This document shows positions 9,786 through 18,333 of a stretch of DNA of 64,000 nucleotides, piece by piece; position 1 is the first letter of the stretch, and every line of letters begins with the position of its first letter. The position numbers were made by a program, and so were the translations under genes. The stretch is from assembly GCF_024181385.1 (NCBI RefSeq), contig NZ_CP051305.1, forward strand, positions 2,232,001-2,296,000, in the 5' to 3' direction. The notes under the pieces were generated by a model. The model had not been told where the DNA came from. It saw only the letters and a program-made list of their open reading frames with translations, and ran no database searches. This DNA comes from Treponema sp. OMZ 798. Its GTDB lineage: Bacteria; Spirochaetota; Spirochaetia; Treponematales; Treponemataceae.

Positions 9786-11054
9786 TTACTTGTCCAAAAT
9801 AGTTATTTCTACACGCCTGTTTTTAGCCATGTTTTCAGGCGAGTTATTTGCGGCAACGGGCCGGCGGGCGCCAAAGCCGCGGGTATAAACGTGTTCTCTT
9901 TCTTGCACACCCAGTTCGATAAGATAATTAGCTACGGCAGCAGCCCGCTCTTCTGAAAGCCTTTGTCTCTCTTTTTCCGTTCCGGCTAAGGCCGTATGCC
10001 CTGAAATTAATAATTCTCTATCGGAGAACTTTGAAAGAATTTCGCCTATCTTTTTTAATTTTTCCTTTTCGCTCTCCCTTAGAACAGCCGAATTGGGCAA
10101 AAACTGAATATTTTCAATACTGATTGTTAAGCCTTCATCCGTTTTCTCGATGGTAGTATTTTCAAGGTTTAGATCCTCAACGCTCTTTTTAATTTCTTCT
10201 TCAGTGCCCGTATCTATCTTTTTTACTTCAATTACTTCTGCTCTTGCAGTACCTATAAAGTCATAGGTGTAGCCTGAATAAAGAAACATTTTAATATTAA
10301 ATTCTTCATTGTAACAAAAGAGGTTTCCTCTTTCTTCGTCCCAATATAGGTTCTGCCTCGATTTGCCTAAGATTTTTACAGGAACATCTATCTCACCCTT
10401 GTAATTTTTAAGAACCTCTTGAGGAACAAGGTGATTTAAGTCGTAGCTTGCCGTTATGTGGCGGTAAGTTTTTCCGTCTATTTCTGCAAGACCTATGTAT
10501 TGATAGTCAACCTTAAACGGAAAGGTAAAGGGCTTTTCTATTCCGAAGGCATCCCTAAAATCATGGGCTTCAAAGCCTTCTCCCTGCCATGTATCACCCG
10601 GCTTAACGGGATAATTAGGAAATGTCGGCACATTCCGTACCACAGGCATAAAATATTCATCGCCGATAGAGTAAAAACCGGCCTCATCACGCCTAAATAC
10701 GCTTGGATAATTGCGGGACCAGTCAAAGGTTTTGTTGGAATTTTGCTCACTTGTCATAAACATACACGAAAAAAGAGCTGAGGCAGGTTTATCCCCCTCT
10801 ACTGCCTGTATATCCGAAACTTCTACCTCAATTCTATTGATAATATGAGCTTGATGATGAAATTTTCCGTTTACGTAGACCTTTTCATCTACAACCGAGT
10901 GAATTTTATAGGCATCATCATCAATAAATCTAAATTTAAAGAGAAATTCGGCATTTTTTTCATCCTCACCAGCAAAAAGGAGAGAAAAACCCAGAGCAAA
11001 CACGAACAAGACGAGCTTTTTTAAAATATTATTCTTAAAAATACGGTATTTCAC
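9786..11054 (-). CDS. OmpA-family outer-membrane/peptidoglycan-associated protein
   Basis: 422 residues starting at a GTG codon. An in-frame TAA lies 9-12 nt upstream and the nearby ATG reads ATG TGA, so GTG is the only credible start. SD is weak. A signal peptide with a long hydrophobic core (KKLVLFVFALGFSLLFAG) covers about residues 12-29. Residues 30-300 are a beta-rich region I do not recognise. Residues ~315-420 are an OmpA C-terminal domain: SGHTALAGTEKERQRLSEER, then GFGARRPVAANNSPENMAKN and RRVEI. That domain binds peptidoglycan diaminopimelate or ornithine, anchoring the outer membrane to the wall. Confidence 0.88.
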   Translation of the reverse strand: MKYRIFKNNILKKLVLFVFALGFSLLFAGEDEKNAEFLFKFRFIDDDAYKIHSVVDEKVYVNGKFHHQAHIINRIEVEVSDIQAVEGDKPASALFSCMFMTSEQNSNKTFDWSRNYPSVFRRDEAGFYSIGDEYFMPVVRNVPTFPNYPVKPGDTWQGEGFEAHDFRDAFGIEKPFTFPFKVDYQYIGLAEIDGKTYRHITASYDLNHLVPQEVLKNYKGEIDVPVKILGKSRQNLYWDEERGNLFCYNEEFNIKMFLYSGYTYDFIGTARAEVIEVKKIDTGTEEEIKKSVEDLNLENTTIEKTDEGLTISIENIQFLPNSAVLRESEKEKLKKIGEILSKFSDRELLISGHTALAGTEKERQRLSEERAAAVANYLIELGVQEREHVYTRGFGARRPVAANNSPENMAKNRRVEITILDK

Positions 11055-11195
11055 ATTTTCTTATCGGTATTTTTAGAATAAACCTTTAGAAAAAGTTTTT
11101 TCTAAAAAAAAGCCTATTTTTAAGCAAAAATTTAAAAATTTCCCTTAAATTTTCAATTTTTTTTGTAACTAAAAGCGCCTAAATAGTTTTGTTTA

Positions 11196-11286
11196 GTGTA
11201 TGTTGAACGACAACAAACAATTCAATATACCTCCTTTGCAGTTTCCCGGCAGGTTTTTCTCCTCCTTTTACCTGCCGGGTTTTTTA
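11196..11286 (+). ncRNA. Putative small RNA with two anti-Shine-Dalgarno motifs
   Basis: No gene on the + strand feeds the strong + strand terminator at 11245-11286, so an independent short transcript probably ends there. It would carry ACCUCCUUU (11229-11237), which matches the anti-SD end of 16S rRNA, in an unpaired part. It would also carry UCUCCUCCUUUU in the terminator loop (11258-11269). C/U-rich loops of this kind are the pairing sites of several Gram-positive small RNAs that block ribosome binding. The 5' end is a guess; no clear promoter was found. A 31-codon ORF (ATG at 11200) overlaps it but has no SD. Confidence 0.35.
11245..11286 (+). terminator. Strong + strand rho-independent terminator
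   Basis: A 10-bp perfect stem (11245-11254 CCCGGCAGGT with 11270-11279 ACCTGCCGGG), a 15-nt pyrimidine loop, then six T. There is no A-run on the left side, so it acts only on + strand transcripts. Confidence 0.85.
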
Positions 11287-11389
11287 TTTTCTTGACAGCT
11301 TACAGAATCTAAATGCAGCTTGCATTGCGGTCTAATTTAATATTATGTTCATACTATACTCAAATATAATAAATGTAATTGTTAATTCG

Positions 11390-11441
11390 GTAAATAAAAT
11401 ATTATTTATTGCTGGAAGATAATTGAAAAATATGCTATAGT
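11390..11441 (+). promoter_or_regulatory. Promoter and possible operator of the Doc toxin-antitoxin pair
   Basis: An extended -10 element TGCTATAGT lies at 11433-11441, 17 nt before the antitoxin ATG and just before its SD (AGGAGGTG). The -35 is poor, as is common with extended -10 promoters. An imperfect AT-rich palindrome at 11390-11410 (arms GTAAATAA/TTATTTAT) lies over the -35 region and could be the operator for autoregulation, which is usual for Phd-type antitoxins. Confidence 0.45.
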
Positions 11442-11458
11442 AATACAGGAGGTGTCTT

Positions 11459-11662
11459 ATGTTTGCAACGACAGGAATAATTCAAGATAATACTGTTTAT
11501 ATAAAAGATTGTGTACTTGACCAATATAACGGGAGAAAAGTGATAATTACCATTTTAGATGAAGATAATTGTTATGATACTATTCCTAACCAGCAACTAT
11601 CTGAAATTTCCGATTCAATAATTACCAAAAATATGAAAGCCTATCAGGAATTGGCAAAATGA
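11459..11662 (+). CDS. Putative antitoxin of a Doc-type toxin-antitoxin pair
   Basis: 67 residues with a beta-rich N-terminus (FATTGIIQDNTVYIKD) and a helical C-terminus (ISDSIITKNMKAYQELAK). This is the usual plan of a small antitoxin with DNA-binding N-terminus and toxin-binding tail. It has a strong SD (AGGAGGTG). The stop codon overlaps the toxin's ATG (ATGA), so translation is coupled. It is called an antitoxin mainly from context; the family is not recognised with certainty. Confidence 0.65.
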   Translation: MFATTGIIQDNTVYIKDCVLDQYNGRKVIITILDEDNCYDTIPNQQLSEISDSIITKNMKAYQELAK

Positions 11663-12036
11663 ATTTCTTCTCGGAAGAACAGGTTTTAAAAATTCATTCA
11701 TCTTTAATTACAAAAACCGGAGGAGTACATGGAGTTCGGGAATTAAATCTTTTGGACTCAAGCCTAAAATCAATATTTCAAACTTTTGATGGAAAAGAAT
11801 TATATCCATCGACTTTAAATAAGGCAGCTCAACTTTGTTATTCACTAATTGAAAATCATCCTTTTTTAGATGGAAATAAAAGAATAGGTATCCATTTATC
11901 ATTGATTTTTCTTAAAATAAATGGAATTGATTTGAATTATACTCAAGAGGAACTAATTAATTTTGGATTTGAAATAGCTTCAGGCAAGATAAAACAAGAA
12001 AAAATAAAAGACTGGTTCGTGGAGCACAAAATATAG
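11659..12036 (+). CDS. doc: Doc (death-on-curing) family toxin, Fic fold
   Basis: 125 residues, the length of phage P1 Doc. The Fic-type active-site motif HPFLDGNKRIG is at residues 67-77, with the Doc signature Lys (K74) where Fic AMP-transferases have Gly. Doc toxins phosphorylate elongation factor EF-Tu and stop translation. The gene overlaps its antitoxin by 4 bp. It lies with a WYL regulator and a ClbS-like gene in an accessory stretch between two core transcripts. Confidence 0.85.
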   Translation: MNFFSEEQVLKIHSSLITKTGGVHGVRELNLLDSSLKSIFQTFDGKELYPSTLNKAAQLCYSLIENHPFLDGNKRIGIHLSLIFLKINGIDLNYTQEELINFGFEIASGKIKQEKIKDWFVEHKI

Positions 12037-12078
12037 AAAACACATAACAACCTGCTCCGGACTGTTTTAGATTTAACC

Positions 12079-12984
12079 ATGCGCGCTGAAAGACTTTTTG
12101 AAATCGTATTCATTCTTCTCAACCGGAAGCAGACAACTGCACAGGAGCTTGCAAAAAAATTCGGAGTATCGGTACGTACTATTTACCGCGATATGGATAT
12201 TTTAAGTACCGCAGGAATCCCCGTATATACAATGCAGGGAACAGGCGGCGGTATTTTTATCGATGAAAGCTACACAATCAATAAATCGATTTTAACAAAA
12301 GAAGAGCAGGAAAAAATTCTGCTTGCACTGCAATGCCTTTCACCAATCGATGAGATACACACCGAATCCATTTTGAACCGTTTATCTGCAATCTTTCAAA
12401 AAAATACGGACTGGGTTAAAATCGACTATTCAATTTGGGGAAGTGAAAACGGTAACGGCATTTTTGAAACATTGAAGCAGGCGGTTTTGGAATGCCGCGC
12501 CGTCAAGCTGGAATACATCAGCTCTTATGGAGAAAAAAGCGAGCGCACGGTTTATCCCTTGCGATTTTTGTATAAATCAAAGGCGTGGTATGCCGAGTGC
12601 TATTGTACCGAAAAAAACGATTACAGGCTTTTCAGATTAACCCGTATTCTTTCTATTACAAAGACTTTAACGGCATTTAACCGTACTGACTTACTGAATA
12701 AAATGCCTGACCATAAAGAGGCTGCACCGGTTTCGCTTACAAACATTAAATTAAAATGTACCGCTAAAACAGTCTACAGACTCTACGATGAATTTCCTCC
12801 GGAGCTTATTACAAAGGATTCCGACGGCTCGTATACCCTGAATGCAGCTCTCCCCTTTGATTCATGGGTCTGCGGTTTTATCCTGTCACTTGGTACCGAA
12901 GTAGAAATCCTCGAGCCGAAAAGCTTAAAAGAAGAAATCGCCCGCCTTGCAGAAGGAATTATGAAAAAGCATAGGAAAGTTTAA
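12079..12984 (+). CDS. WYL-domain transcriptional regulator (YafY family)
   Basis: 301 residues. An N-terminal DeoR-like helix-turn-helix (QTTAQELAKKFGVSVRTIYR at about residues 18-37) is followed by the family signature GTGGGIFIDESY near 56-67. A WYL domain covers about 135-220, including KAWYAECYCTEKNDYRLFRL. WYL regulators sense ligands, often nucleic acids or metabolites. No SD is visible before the ATG, so the start is less certain. It lies 82 bp upstream of the ClbS-like gene and probably controls it. Confidence 0.85.
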   Translation: MRAERLFEIVFILLNRKQTTAQELAKKFGVSVRTIYRDMDILSTAGIPVYTMQGTGGGIFIDESYTINKSILTKEEQEKILLALQCLSPIDEIHTESILNRLSAIFQKNTDWVKIDYSIWGSENGNGIFETLKQAVLECRAVKLEYISSYGEKSERTVYPLRFLYKSKAWYAECYCTEKNDYRLFRLTRILSITKTLTAFNRTDLLNKMPDHKEAAPVSLTNIKLKCTAKTVYRLYDEFPPELITKDSDGSYTLNAALPFDSWVCGFILSLGTEVEILEPKSLKEEIARLAEGIMKKHRKV

Positions 12985-12999
12985 ATCATTTTTTCAAAC

Positions 13000-13032
13000 C
13001 TGACACATTCTGACATGTTTACGTAGTATAAT
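13000..13032 (+). promoter_or_regulatory. Promoter of the ClbS-like gene with a direct repeat
   Basis: A consensus -10 TATAAT is at 13027-13032, 35 nt before the ATG. Upstream, CTGACA occurs twice with a 10-bp period (13000-13005 and 13010-13015). That is one helical turn, so a dimeric regulator could bind both on one face. The adjacent WYL protein is the obvious candidate (inference). Confidence 0.4.
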
Positions 13033-13066
13033 AGGTTATATATTTTTACAAGATGAGGAGTAAACT

Positions 13067-13579
13067 ATGCCGAGACCTACGACAAAAGAAGATTTGATTT
13101 TTGCTTCAAATGAGCAGTTTGAAAAACTGTGGAGCTTAATTGACGGTATGACCGAAGAAGAAAGAGCTGCCGATATAAATCCGAACGAGCGCGATAAAAA
13201 TGTCCGAGATGTGCTGGTTCATCTTTATGAGTGGCACTGTCTTTTATCGAGTTGGATAAAGTCCAACACGAAAGGGAAGCCGGCACCCTTTTTGCCTGCA
13301 CCTTATAATTGGAAAACTTATCCTAAAATGAATATTGAGTTTTGGAAAAAGCATCAAGATACTTCTTATACCGATGCCGAAAAAATGCTAAAAAAAACTC
13401 ATAAAGACGTTATGAAACTCATCGAGACTTTTTCGAATGATGAACTTTTTTCAAAAAAATGTTTTAACTGGACAGGAACAACAACTCTCGGAAGCTACTG
13501 TGTATCTGCAACAGCCAGCCATTATGACTGGGCAATCAAGGATATAAAAAAAGCTCTAAAGAAATATAGAGAAAAGTAG
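13067..13579 (+). CDS. ClbS/DfsB (DUF1706) family four-helix protein
   Basis: 170 residues, the family's usual length. The start has a good SD (GATGAGGAGT). Typical features are the N-terminal PTTKEDLIFASNEQFEKLW, NVRDVLVHLYEWHCLL near residues 46-61, PAPYNWKTYPKMN near 78-90, and the C-terminal SYCVSATASHYDWAIKDI. The best-known member, ClbS, hydrolyses the cyclopropane of colibactin and protects its producer; the function of most others is unknown. The gene follows a WYL regulator and ends in a strong terminator. Confidence 0.82.
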   Translation: MPRPTTKEDLIFASNEQFEKLWSLIDGMTEEERAADINPNERDKNVRDVLVHLYEWHCLLSSWIKSNTKGKPAPFLPAPYNWKTYPKMNIEFWKKHQDTSYTDAEKMLKKTHKDVMKLIETFSNDELFSKKCFNWTGTTTLGSYCVSATASHYDWAIKDIKKALKKYREK

Positions 13580-13591
13580 TACCAACAAAAA

Positions 13592-13616
13592 GGCTGTTCA
13601 ACGGAACAGCCCTTTT
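13592..13616. terminator. Terminator between ClbS-like gene and Bce permease
   Basis: An 8-bp perfect stem (13592-13599 GGCTGTTC with 13604-13611 GAACAGCC) has a 4-nt loop, A's before and T's after. It can end both converging transcripts. Confidence 0.88.
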
Positions 13617-13618
13617 AT

Positions 13619-15637
13619 CTATCTAATAATTTTATTATACTTACTCGAAGTAATCTTATAAAAAACCAAATATAAAAGTAAGGTAAATCCCCCGCTTAAA
13701 AACAGTGCAGCAAAAAAGACTATCTTGTTAAATAGGCCGAAGGCAAATAAGAGCCGGGTAAACAGGGGAGATGCAAAAAGGCAATGAACCAGAGAAACCA
13801 AAACGGGAAGCACAAAGAGCCAAACAAGCTGGGCGTGTGAAGTCTTTTTAATTAAAGAAGAATCCATTCCTATTTTGAGCATTATTTGCCAGAGTCTTCT
13901 GTCCTCCATTCCCTCGGAAATCTGTTTAAAGTACATGATGAGAATAAGCCAGATTAAAAACATCAAACTTAAAAAAGCGCCTAAAAATAAAAAACTTCCG
14001 TCAAATTCTCTTCTGTTTTTGTAGGACTCAAATTTATTGTGATAAAAAAGCCCCGATTCAGAAGTCTTTGCCAATTTTTGTATATCTTGAGAATAGCTTT
14101 GAGGAATACTTAGATTATCGGCCGAAGTATTCCAAAAAAAGGATTCTTCAAGTGTAAGCTGTTTTTTATTTTTAAATCTCACTTTTGAATTTTCTTTTAA
14201 TAAATTTAATTCATCTTTAATAAGGTCAAGACTTTTAGAATCTTTAGCTATAATATTTATATAAGGAAAAGGAGAATAAGGAATATATGGAGAATTATCC
14301 AGTATGGCAACAAATTTACTTTCAAGTTTTGTTAGTTTAAATTCTTTTTGACCAATTCGTAAAGGCTTTGTGCAGTCAACCTCCTTATTGCAAAAAATAA
14401 AAAGCTCATCATCATTCATCTTTGCAGCATTTGCTAATAATTTTTTACGCAGCTCATCAGGGAAAATATTTTTAATATCATCAAGATTGCACAGCATAAC
14501 TTGAACATTATTGCGGGAAAAATATGAATCATCATTTTCATAAAAAACATTTCCGTTTATATTTGAAATTCCATAAATGTATCTTACATACAAAAAATCT
14601 TTTGTTTCTATACTGTTCTTTAAACCTATTTCTTTTATATCTGCAATTAGCCTCTCTTTATTTTGTAATTCCGCATTGTTCTTTTTAAAAACTTTATCCA
14701 ATTGATGATTGCGGGTAAAGGCCTTTGATATGATTTTTTCGCTTACCATATAAATACTTGTTACCGAAGCGAGGGTAAGCAGGATCATCGTAAGCAAAAT
14801 ACAGATACTCGCCAAACCCTTCGCATGCTGACTCATTCTATAAATCATTCCCGAAACGGAAATAAATTTTGCAGGTTTATAATAGGATTTGCGTTTTTTC
14901 ATTTTATTTAAAATAAAAACGGTAATGCTTTCAAAGAAAAAAAAGGTTCCCGCAATTACAAAAATAACGGCAGGCAAAAAAAATTGTAAAGCCATCATAG
15001 GAGTAAAACTTAAAATTGAAAGGATATAGCCTGCCCCGGCAAAAAAAAGTGCAAGAAAAGTTTTTAAGCGTAAATATTTCGACCTTTTTTCTCCGCTTTT
15101 TGATTCGGTTAAAAGCTGGATAGGATTTAAAAGACTTATCTTTTTTAAATTATAAAGGTAATTTATTACAAAAAAACAAAAGAATACAATACTTGCAGGT
15201 TTTAAAAATGTAAGCGAAAGACTATAGTCGATTTTTGAAGGAATCCCGCTTAACTTAAATAAAATTAAAAAGCATAATTTTCCGAAAAGCATGGAGCCTA
15301 TTGCGCCAAAAAGCATACTTAAAAAATAACAGGCTAGGAATTCGAAAAACAAAACTCCTGCAATATGTTTTTTTTCAAGTCCCAAAATAGTATAAAGCCC
15401 TATTTCCTTTACCCTGTTCTTAATTAAAAACTTATTTCCGTAAAAGATAAAAATCATCGAAAAAAAACCGACTATTATAACACCGAATCCCATCAAAGCC
15501 TTAAGTCCGCCTAATTTTTGAGTAAAGGCATCTTGTGAAAGAGTGTACATAATCGAGAACATCATTATCGAAAGTGAGCAGGCAAAAATATATGGAATAT
15601 AAGTTTTTGCACCTGTCGAAATATTTTTTTTTAGCAA
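13619..15637 (-). CDS. BceB-like ABC transporter permease (FtsX family), 5' end out of frame
   Basis: The open frame gives 672 residues from a TTG with no SD. The real start is probably the ATG at 15662, which follows a good SD (GGGAGG, 7 nt). It reads MKLNFYFKLAKK and then needs a one-base shift at the A9 tract (15624-15632) to enter the long frame KNISTGAKTYIPYIF, the usual N-terminus of this family. About ten membrane segments: groups at roughly residues 15-270, then a large extracytoplasmic domain (about 300-530) between two helices, and the last group to the end, as in BceB. BceAB transporters sense and remove lipid-II-cycle peptides such as bacitracin and signal to a BceRS pair, which lies next door. 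Confidence 0.85.
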   Translation of the reverse strand: MLKKNISTGAKTYIPYIFACSLSIMMFSIMYTLSQDAFTQKLGGLKALMGFGVIIVGFFSMIFIFYGNKFLIKNRVKEIGLYTILGLEKKHIAGVLFFEFLACYFLSMLFGAIGSMLFGKLCFLILFKLSGIPSKIDYSLSLTFLKPASIVFFCFFVINYLYNLKKISLLNPIQLLTESKSGEKRSKYLRLKTFLALFFAGAGYILSILSFTPMMALQFFLPAVIFVIAGTFFFFESITVFILNKMKKRKSYYKPAKFISVSGMIYRMSQHAKGLASICILLTMILLTLASVTSIYMVSEKIISKAFTRNHQLDKVFKKNNAELQNKERLIADIKEIGLKNSIETKDFLYVRYIYGISNINGNVFYENDDSYFSRNNVQVMLCNLDDIKNIFPDELRKKLLANAAKMNDDELFIFCNKEVDCTKPLRIGQKEFKLTKLESKFVAILDNSPYIPYSPFPYINIIAKDSKSLDLIKDELNLLKENSKVRFKNKKQLTLEESFFWNTSADNLSIPQSYSQDIQKLAKTSESGLFYHNKFESYKNRREFDGSFLFLGAFLSLMFLIWLILIMYFKQISEGMEDRRLWQIMLKIGMDSSLIKKTSHAQLVWLFVLPVLVSLVHCLFASPLFTRLLFAFGLFNKIVFFAALFLSGGFTLLLYLVFYKITSSKYNKIIR
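15624..15632 (-). repeat. A9 homopolymer at codons 11-13 of the permease
   Basis: Nine A (minus strand) follow the codons MKLNFYFKLA. With nine A the SD-led ATG frame runs into a stop after about 55 codons. With eight A it joins the long permease frame exactly. The tract could mediate phase variation or transcriptional slippage, or it could be a sequencing error. Confidence 0.75.
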
Positions 15638-15680
15638 GCTTAAAATAAAAATTAAGTTTCATAAACTGTCCTCCCTTTTC

Positions 15681-16442
15681 CTAAATGCCGGTGCGGTTCA
15701 TCATAAAAAGACCTTCATTGATCCTTTCCCTAAAAACGGCCTGCCCCATATCGCCTTTGTATATTTCGTAATAGATATTTCCGTCACGCAAAAATAAAAC
15801 GCGCTTTGCATAGCTTGCAGCCCGTGCACTGTGGGTTACCATTATGATGGTCTGTCCTTCTTCATTCATTTGAGTAAAGGTTTCCAAAAGCATATCGGAA
15901 GACTTTGAATCGAGGGCACCTGTAGGTTCATCTGCCAAGATGAGCTCAGGCCTTGTAATAAAGGCCCTTGCTGCAGCCGCTCTTTGGCACTGGCCGCCCG
16001 AAATCTCATAAGGATACTTTTCAAGAAGATCCGAAATCCCAAGCTTTTCTGCGATGGGAAGAAGCCTTCTATTCATTTCATCAATCGGATAATTTGAAAG
16101 TACAAGAGGAAGTAAGATATTATCCTTTACTGAAAACTGATCCAAGAGATTATAATCTTGAAACACGAAGCCCAATTTATTCCGCCTAAAGGCTGCAATA
16201 TCTTTCCCCTTTATCTTGGATACGGGTTCTCCTTGCAAAAATATTTCGCCGGAAGAAGGCTTATCCAAGGTTGCAAGCAAATTGAGTAAGGTCGTTTTTC
16301 CTGACCCCGATTCGCCCATAATAGCCGTAAATTCATTTTTCTTTACCGAAAAACTTACATCGCGCAAGGCAACCGTTCCCTGTTTTGAAAATCTGGCTTT
16401 ATAAATTTTTTGAATATTTTTAACGTCAAGTAATGTTTCCAT
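15681..16442 (-). CDS. BceA-like ABC transporter ATP-binding protein
   Basis: 253 residues from the ATG at 16442, chosen because GGAGGTG lies 5 nt before it; an earlier ATG at 16484 has no SD. Walker A GESGSGKTTL near residue 35-44, Q-loop FVFQDYNLLDQ near 83-93, signature SGGQCQR near 140, Walker B LILADEPTGALDS near 158-170 and His loop VTHSARAA near 194. It is the motor for the permease encoded 18 bp downstream. Together they form a detoxification-type transporter. Confidence 0.9.
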   Translation of the reverse strand: METLLDVKNIQKIYKARFSKQGTVALRDVSFSVKKNEFTAIMGESGSGKTTLLNLLATLDKPSSGEIFLQGEPVSKIKGKDIAAFRRNKLGFVFQDYNLLDQFSVKDNILLPLVLSNYPIDEMNRRLLPIAEKLGISDLLEKYPYEISGGQCQRAAAARAFITRPELILADEPTGALDSKSSDMLLETFTQMNEEGQTIIMVTHSARAASYAKRVLFLRDGNIYYEIYKGDMGQAVFRERINEGLFMMNRTGI

Positions 16443-16583
16443 AAAAACACCTCCAAACAAATTTAAGTATGAGCATTGTATCAAAAAAAGAAAAGGACTG
16501 CATTGACGGAGTCTTACATTTTGTTTTTTTGACTTACATTTTTGTAAGGATTAAAAGGCATATTTAAAAATCTTGTTGGATTT

Positions 16584-17657
16584 TTAGAGATGCTCTAAAA
16601 CTTCTCCTCCAAGTTTAATTCTTGCCTTAGTCCATTCACCTTGAAGAGAATCTATGCTAAGCTCACAGTTAAGCCTTTCGGCTATTTCCCGTGCAAGGTA
16701 AAGGCCGAGGCCTGTAGCCTTTTCGCTGAGACGGCCGTTCAAACCGGAATACCCCTTATCGAAAATTTTAGGGAGGTCGGAAGGGCTTATTCCGATTCCG
16801 TTGTCCTCAATTACAAGAACCGAAGGATTTCGATTTTCAATATAGATGCTCAAAATTCCTTTTTTGCCTTCTATTCCGCAGTACTTTAAGCTGTTGGAAA
16901 CTATCTGCTCAATCATCAGTTCAAAAAGAACCGGATCGCTTATAATATTCAAATCGCAAGGCTTATAATTAAGCTCTATATTTTTATAAATAAAAATGCT
17001 TCTATATTTGCGGAAGATGTTTTGAAGAACATCATTTAGATTGAAATTAGAAAAATCCAAATCTCTGTCAGGTCTTTGAAGTTTTAAATAATGCAGGGCC
17101 ATCTGAGTATAATTATCTATGTTTAAAAGAGCTTTTTTAATTTCAAAGATTTCATCTTTTGAAGAGTTCATATTTTGCAATAAAATATTTATGGAAGTAA
17201 TAGGCGTTTTTATCTGATGAATCCAAAGAGAAAAATAATCGTTTTGATCGATGAGCATTTTTCTGTTTTCGTAAATGGCACCTTCTCTTTCTAAAAGTAT
17301 TTTTTTTATTTTGCTTAGTGCAATAATCTGCGATAAAGATAAGTTTTGCATTGAATAGAAGTCTTCATCATTTAAAGATATTTCTCCTGAGTTTATTTCA
17401 CAGTTTTCTAAAAGATCAAAATAATCCGTATTTTTACGGTAATAAAAAATAAATTTTAATATTACAAAAATAATTAAAATAGAAATACTTAATGAACTTA
17501 TATAAGATGCGAGCCCTTTTTCGGCATTGCTTAAATATAGGATGAACACTTGCACAAGGATTAAAAGAGAGGGGGTAAATATAAAGAGGAAATTGTCTTT
17601 AAAAAAACTTTTTATAATTATGTTTATTTTTAATTTACCGGCTTCCGTGATTTTCAT
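16584..17657 (-). CDS. BceS-like sensor histidine kinase
   Basis: 357 residues with two N-terminal transmembrane helices (about 22-43 and 50-72) and almost no extracellular loop. This is the intramembrane-sensing type that relies on its ABC transporter to detect the peptide. The phosphoacceptor His is in WIHQIKTPITS near residue 146. The ATPase domain has N, G1 (DNGIGIS), F and G2 (KATGLGLYLA) boxes at about 265-330. It overlaps the regulator gene by 23 bp, so translation is coupled. Confidence 0.9.
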   Translation of the reverse strand: MKITEAGKLKINIIIKSFFKDNFLFIFTPSLLILVQVFILYLSNAEKGLASYISSLSISILIIFVILKFIFYYRKNTDYFDLLENCEINSGEISLNDEDFYSMQNLSLSQIIALSKIKKILLEREGAIYENRKMLIDQNDYFSLWIHQIKTPITSINILLQNMNSSKDEIFEIKKALLNIDNYTQMALHYLKLQRPDRDLDFSNFNLNDVLQNIFRKYRSIFIYKNIELNYKPCDLNIISDPVLFELMIEQIVSNSLKYCGIEGKKGILSIYIENRNPSVLVIEDNGIGISPSDLPKIFDKGYSGLNGRLSEKATGLGLYLAREIAERLNCELSIDSLQGEWTKARIKLGGEVLEHL

Positions 17658-18333
17658 TTAGCTTATATCCTAAACCTTTTTTGTTTTCGATAAAATTAAA
17701 AAGTCCGATACCCTCCAGTTTTTTGCGTAGACGGGTAATATTTACCGAGAGGGTATTATCATCTACAAACTGATTGTTTTGCCAGAGTACGTCCATAATT
17801 TTTTCTCTCGAAACAAATTCTCCTTGAGCCAAGTAAAGGCATTTTAGAATTTTAATTTCGTTTGCAGTCAATAAAACGGTTTTTTTGTTGTATGCAAGAA
17901 TGAGGGTGCTCAAATTTAAAACGGTTCCTGCAAAGTTGACTTCATTCATTGAAGCGGTAAATTGATATGTCCGCCTGATAACGGCCTGAATCTTTGCGAT
18001 GGTTACATCTATGTCAAAGGGCTTTTCGATATAATCATCCCCTCCCATTTGCATAGCCATCACAATATCCATCTTATCGTTGCGGGAAGATAAAAAGATA
18101 ATGGGAACCTGCGACTTGTTCCTGATTTCGGAACACCAATGATAACCGTTAAAGGCGGGAAGCCCTATATCCATTATGACAAGGGAGGGCGCATAGTCTT
18201 CAAACTCTTCCAAAATATTATTAAAATTTTTTGCACAGCGCACATCGAAGCTCCACTGTTCCAAATTCTTTTTTAAACCTAAAGCTATTGTTGAGTCATC
18301 TTCTACAATTAAAATTTTTATAAGCTGTTTCAT
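17635..18333 (-). CDS. OmpR-family response regulator (BceR-like)
   Basis: 232 residues. The receiver domain (1-120) has the acidic pocket ED-D at 11-13, phosphoacceptor Asp55 (VIMDIGLP) and Lys104 (EKPFD). A winged-helix DNA-binding domain follows at about 130-228 (LTANEIKILKCL, LRKKLEGIGLFNFIENKKGLGYKL). It is the first gene of the regulator-kinase pair. The ATPase and permease genes follow after a 140-bp gap, where a separately regulated promoter would be expected. No SD is evident before the ATG. Confidence 0.9.
   Translation of the reverse strand: MKQLIKILIVEDDSTIALGLKKNLEQWSFDVRCAKNFNNILEEFEDYAPSLVIMDIGLPAFNGYHWCSEIRNKSQVPIIFLSSRNDKMDIVMAMQMGGDDYIEKPFDIDVTIAKIQAVIRRTYQFTASMNEVNFAGTVLNLSTLILAYNKKTVLLTANEIKILKCLYLAQGEFVSREKIMDVLWQNNQFVDDNTLSVNITRLRKKLEGIGLFNFIENKKGLGYKLNENHGSR

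Noticed and set aside
11200..11298. 31-codon + strand ORF beginning MLNDNKQF
   Set aside because: No SD, and it runs straight through the terminator stem; the small-RNA reading is preferred, though not proven.
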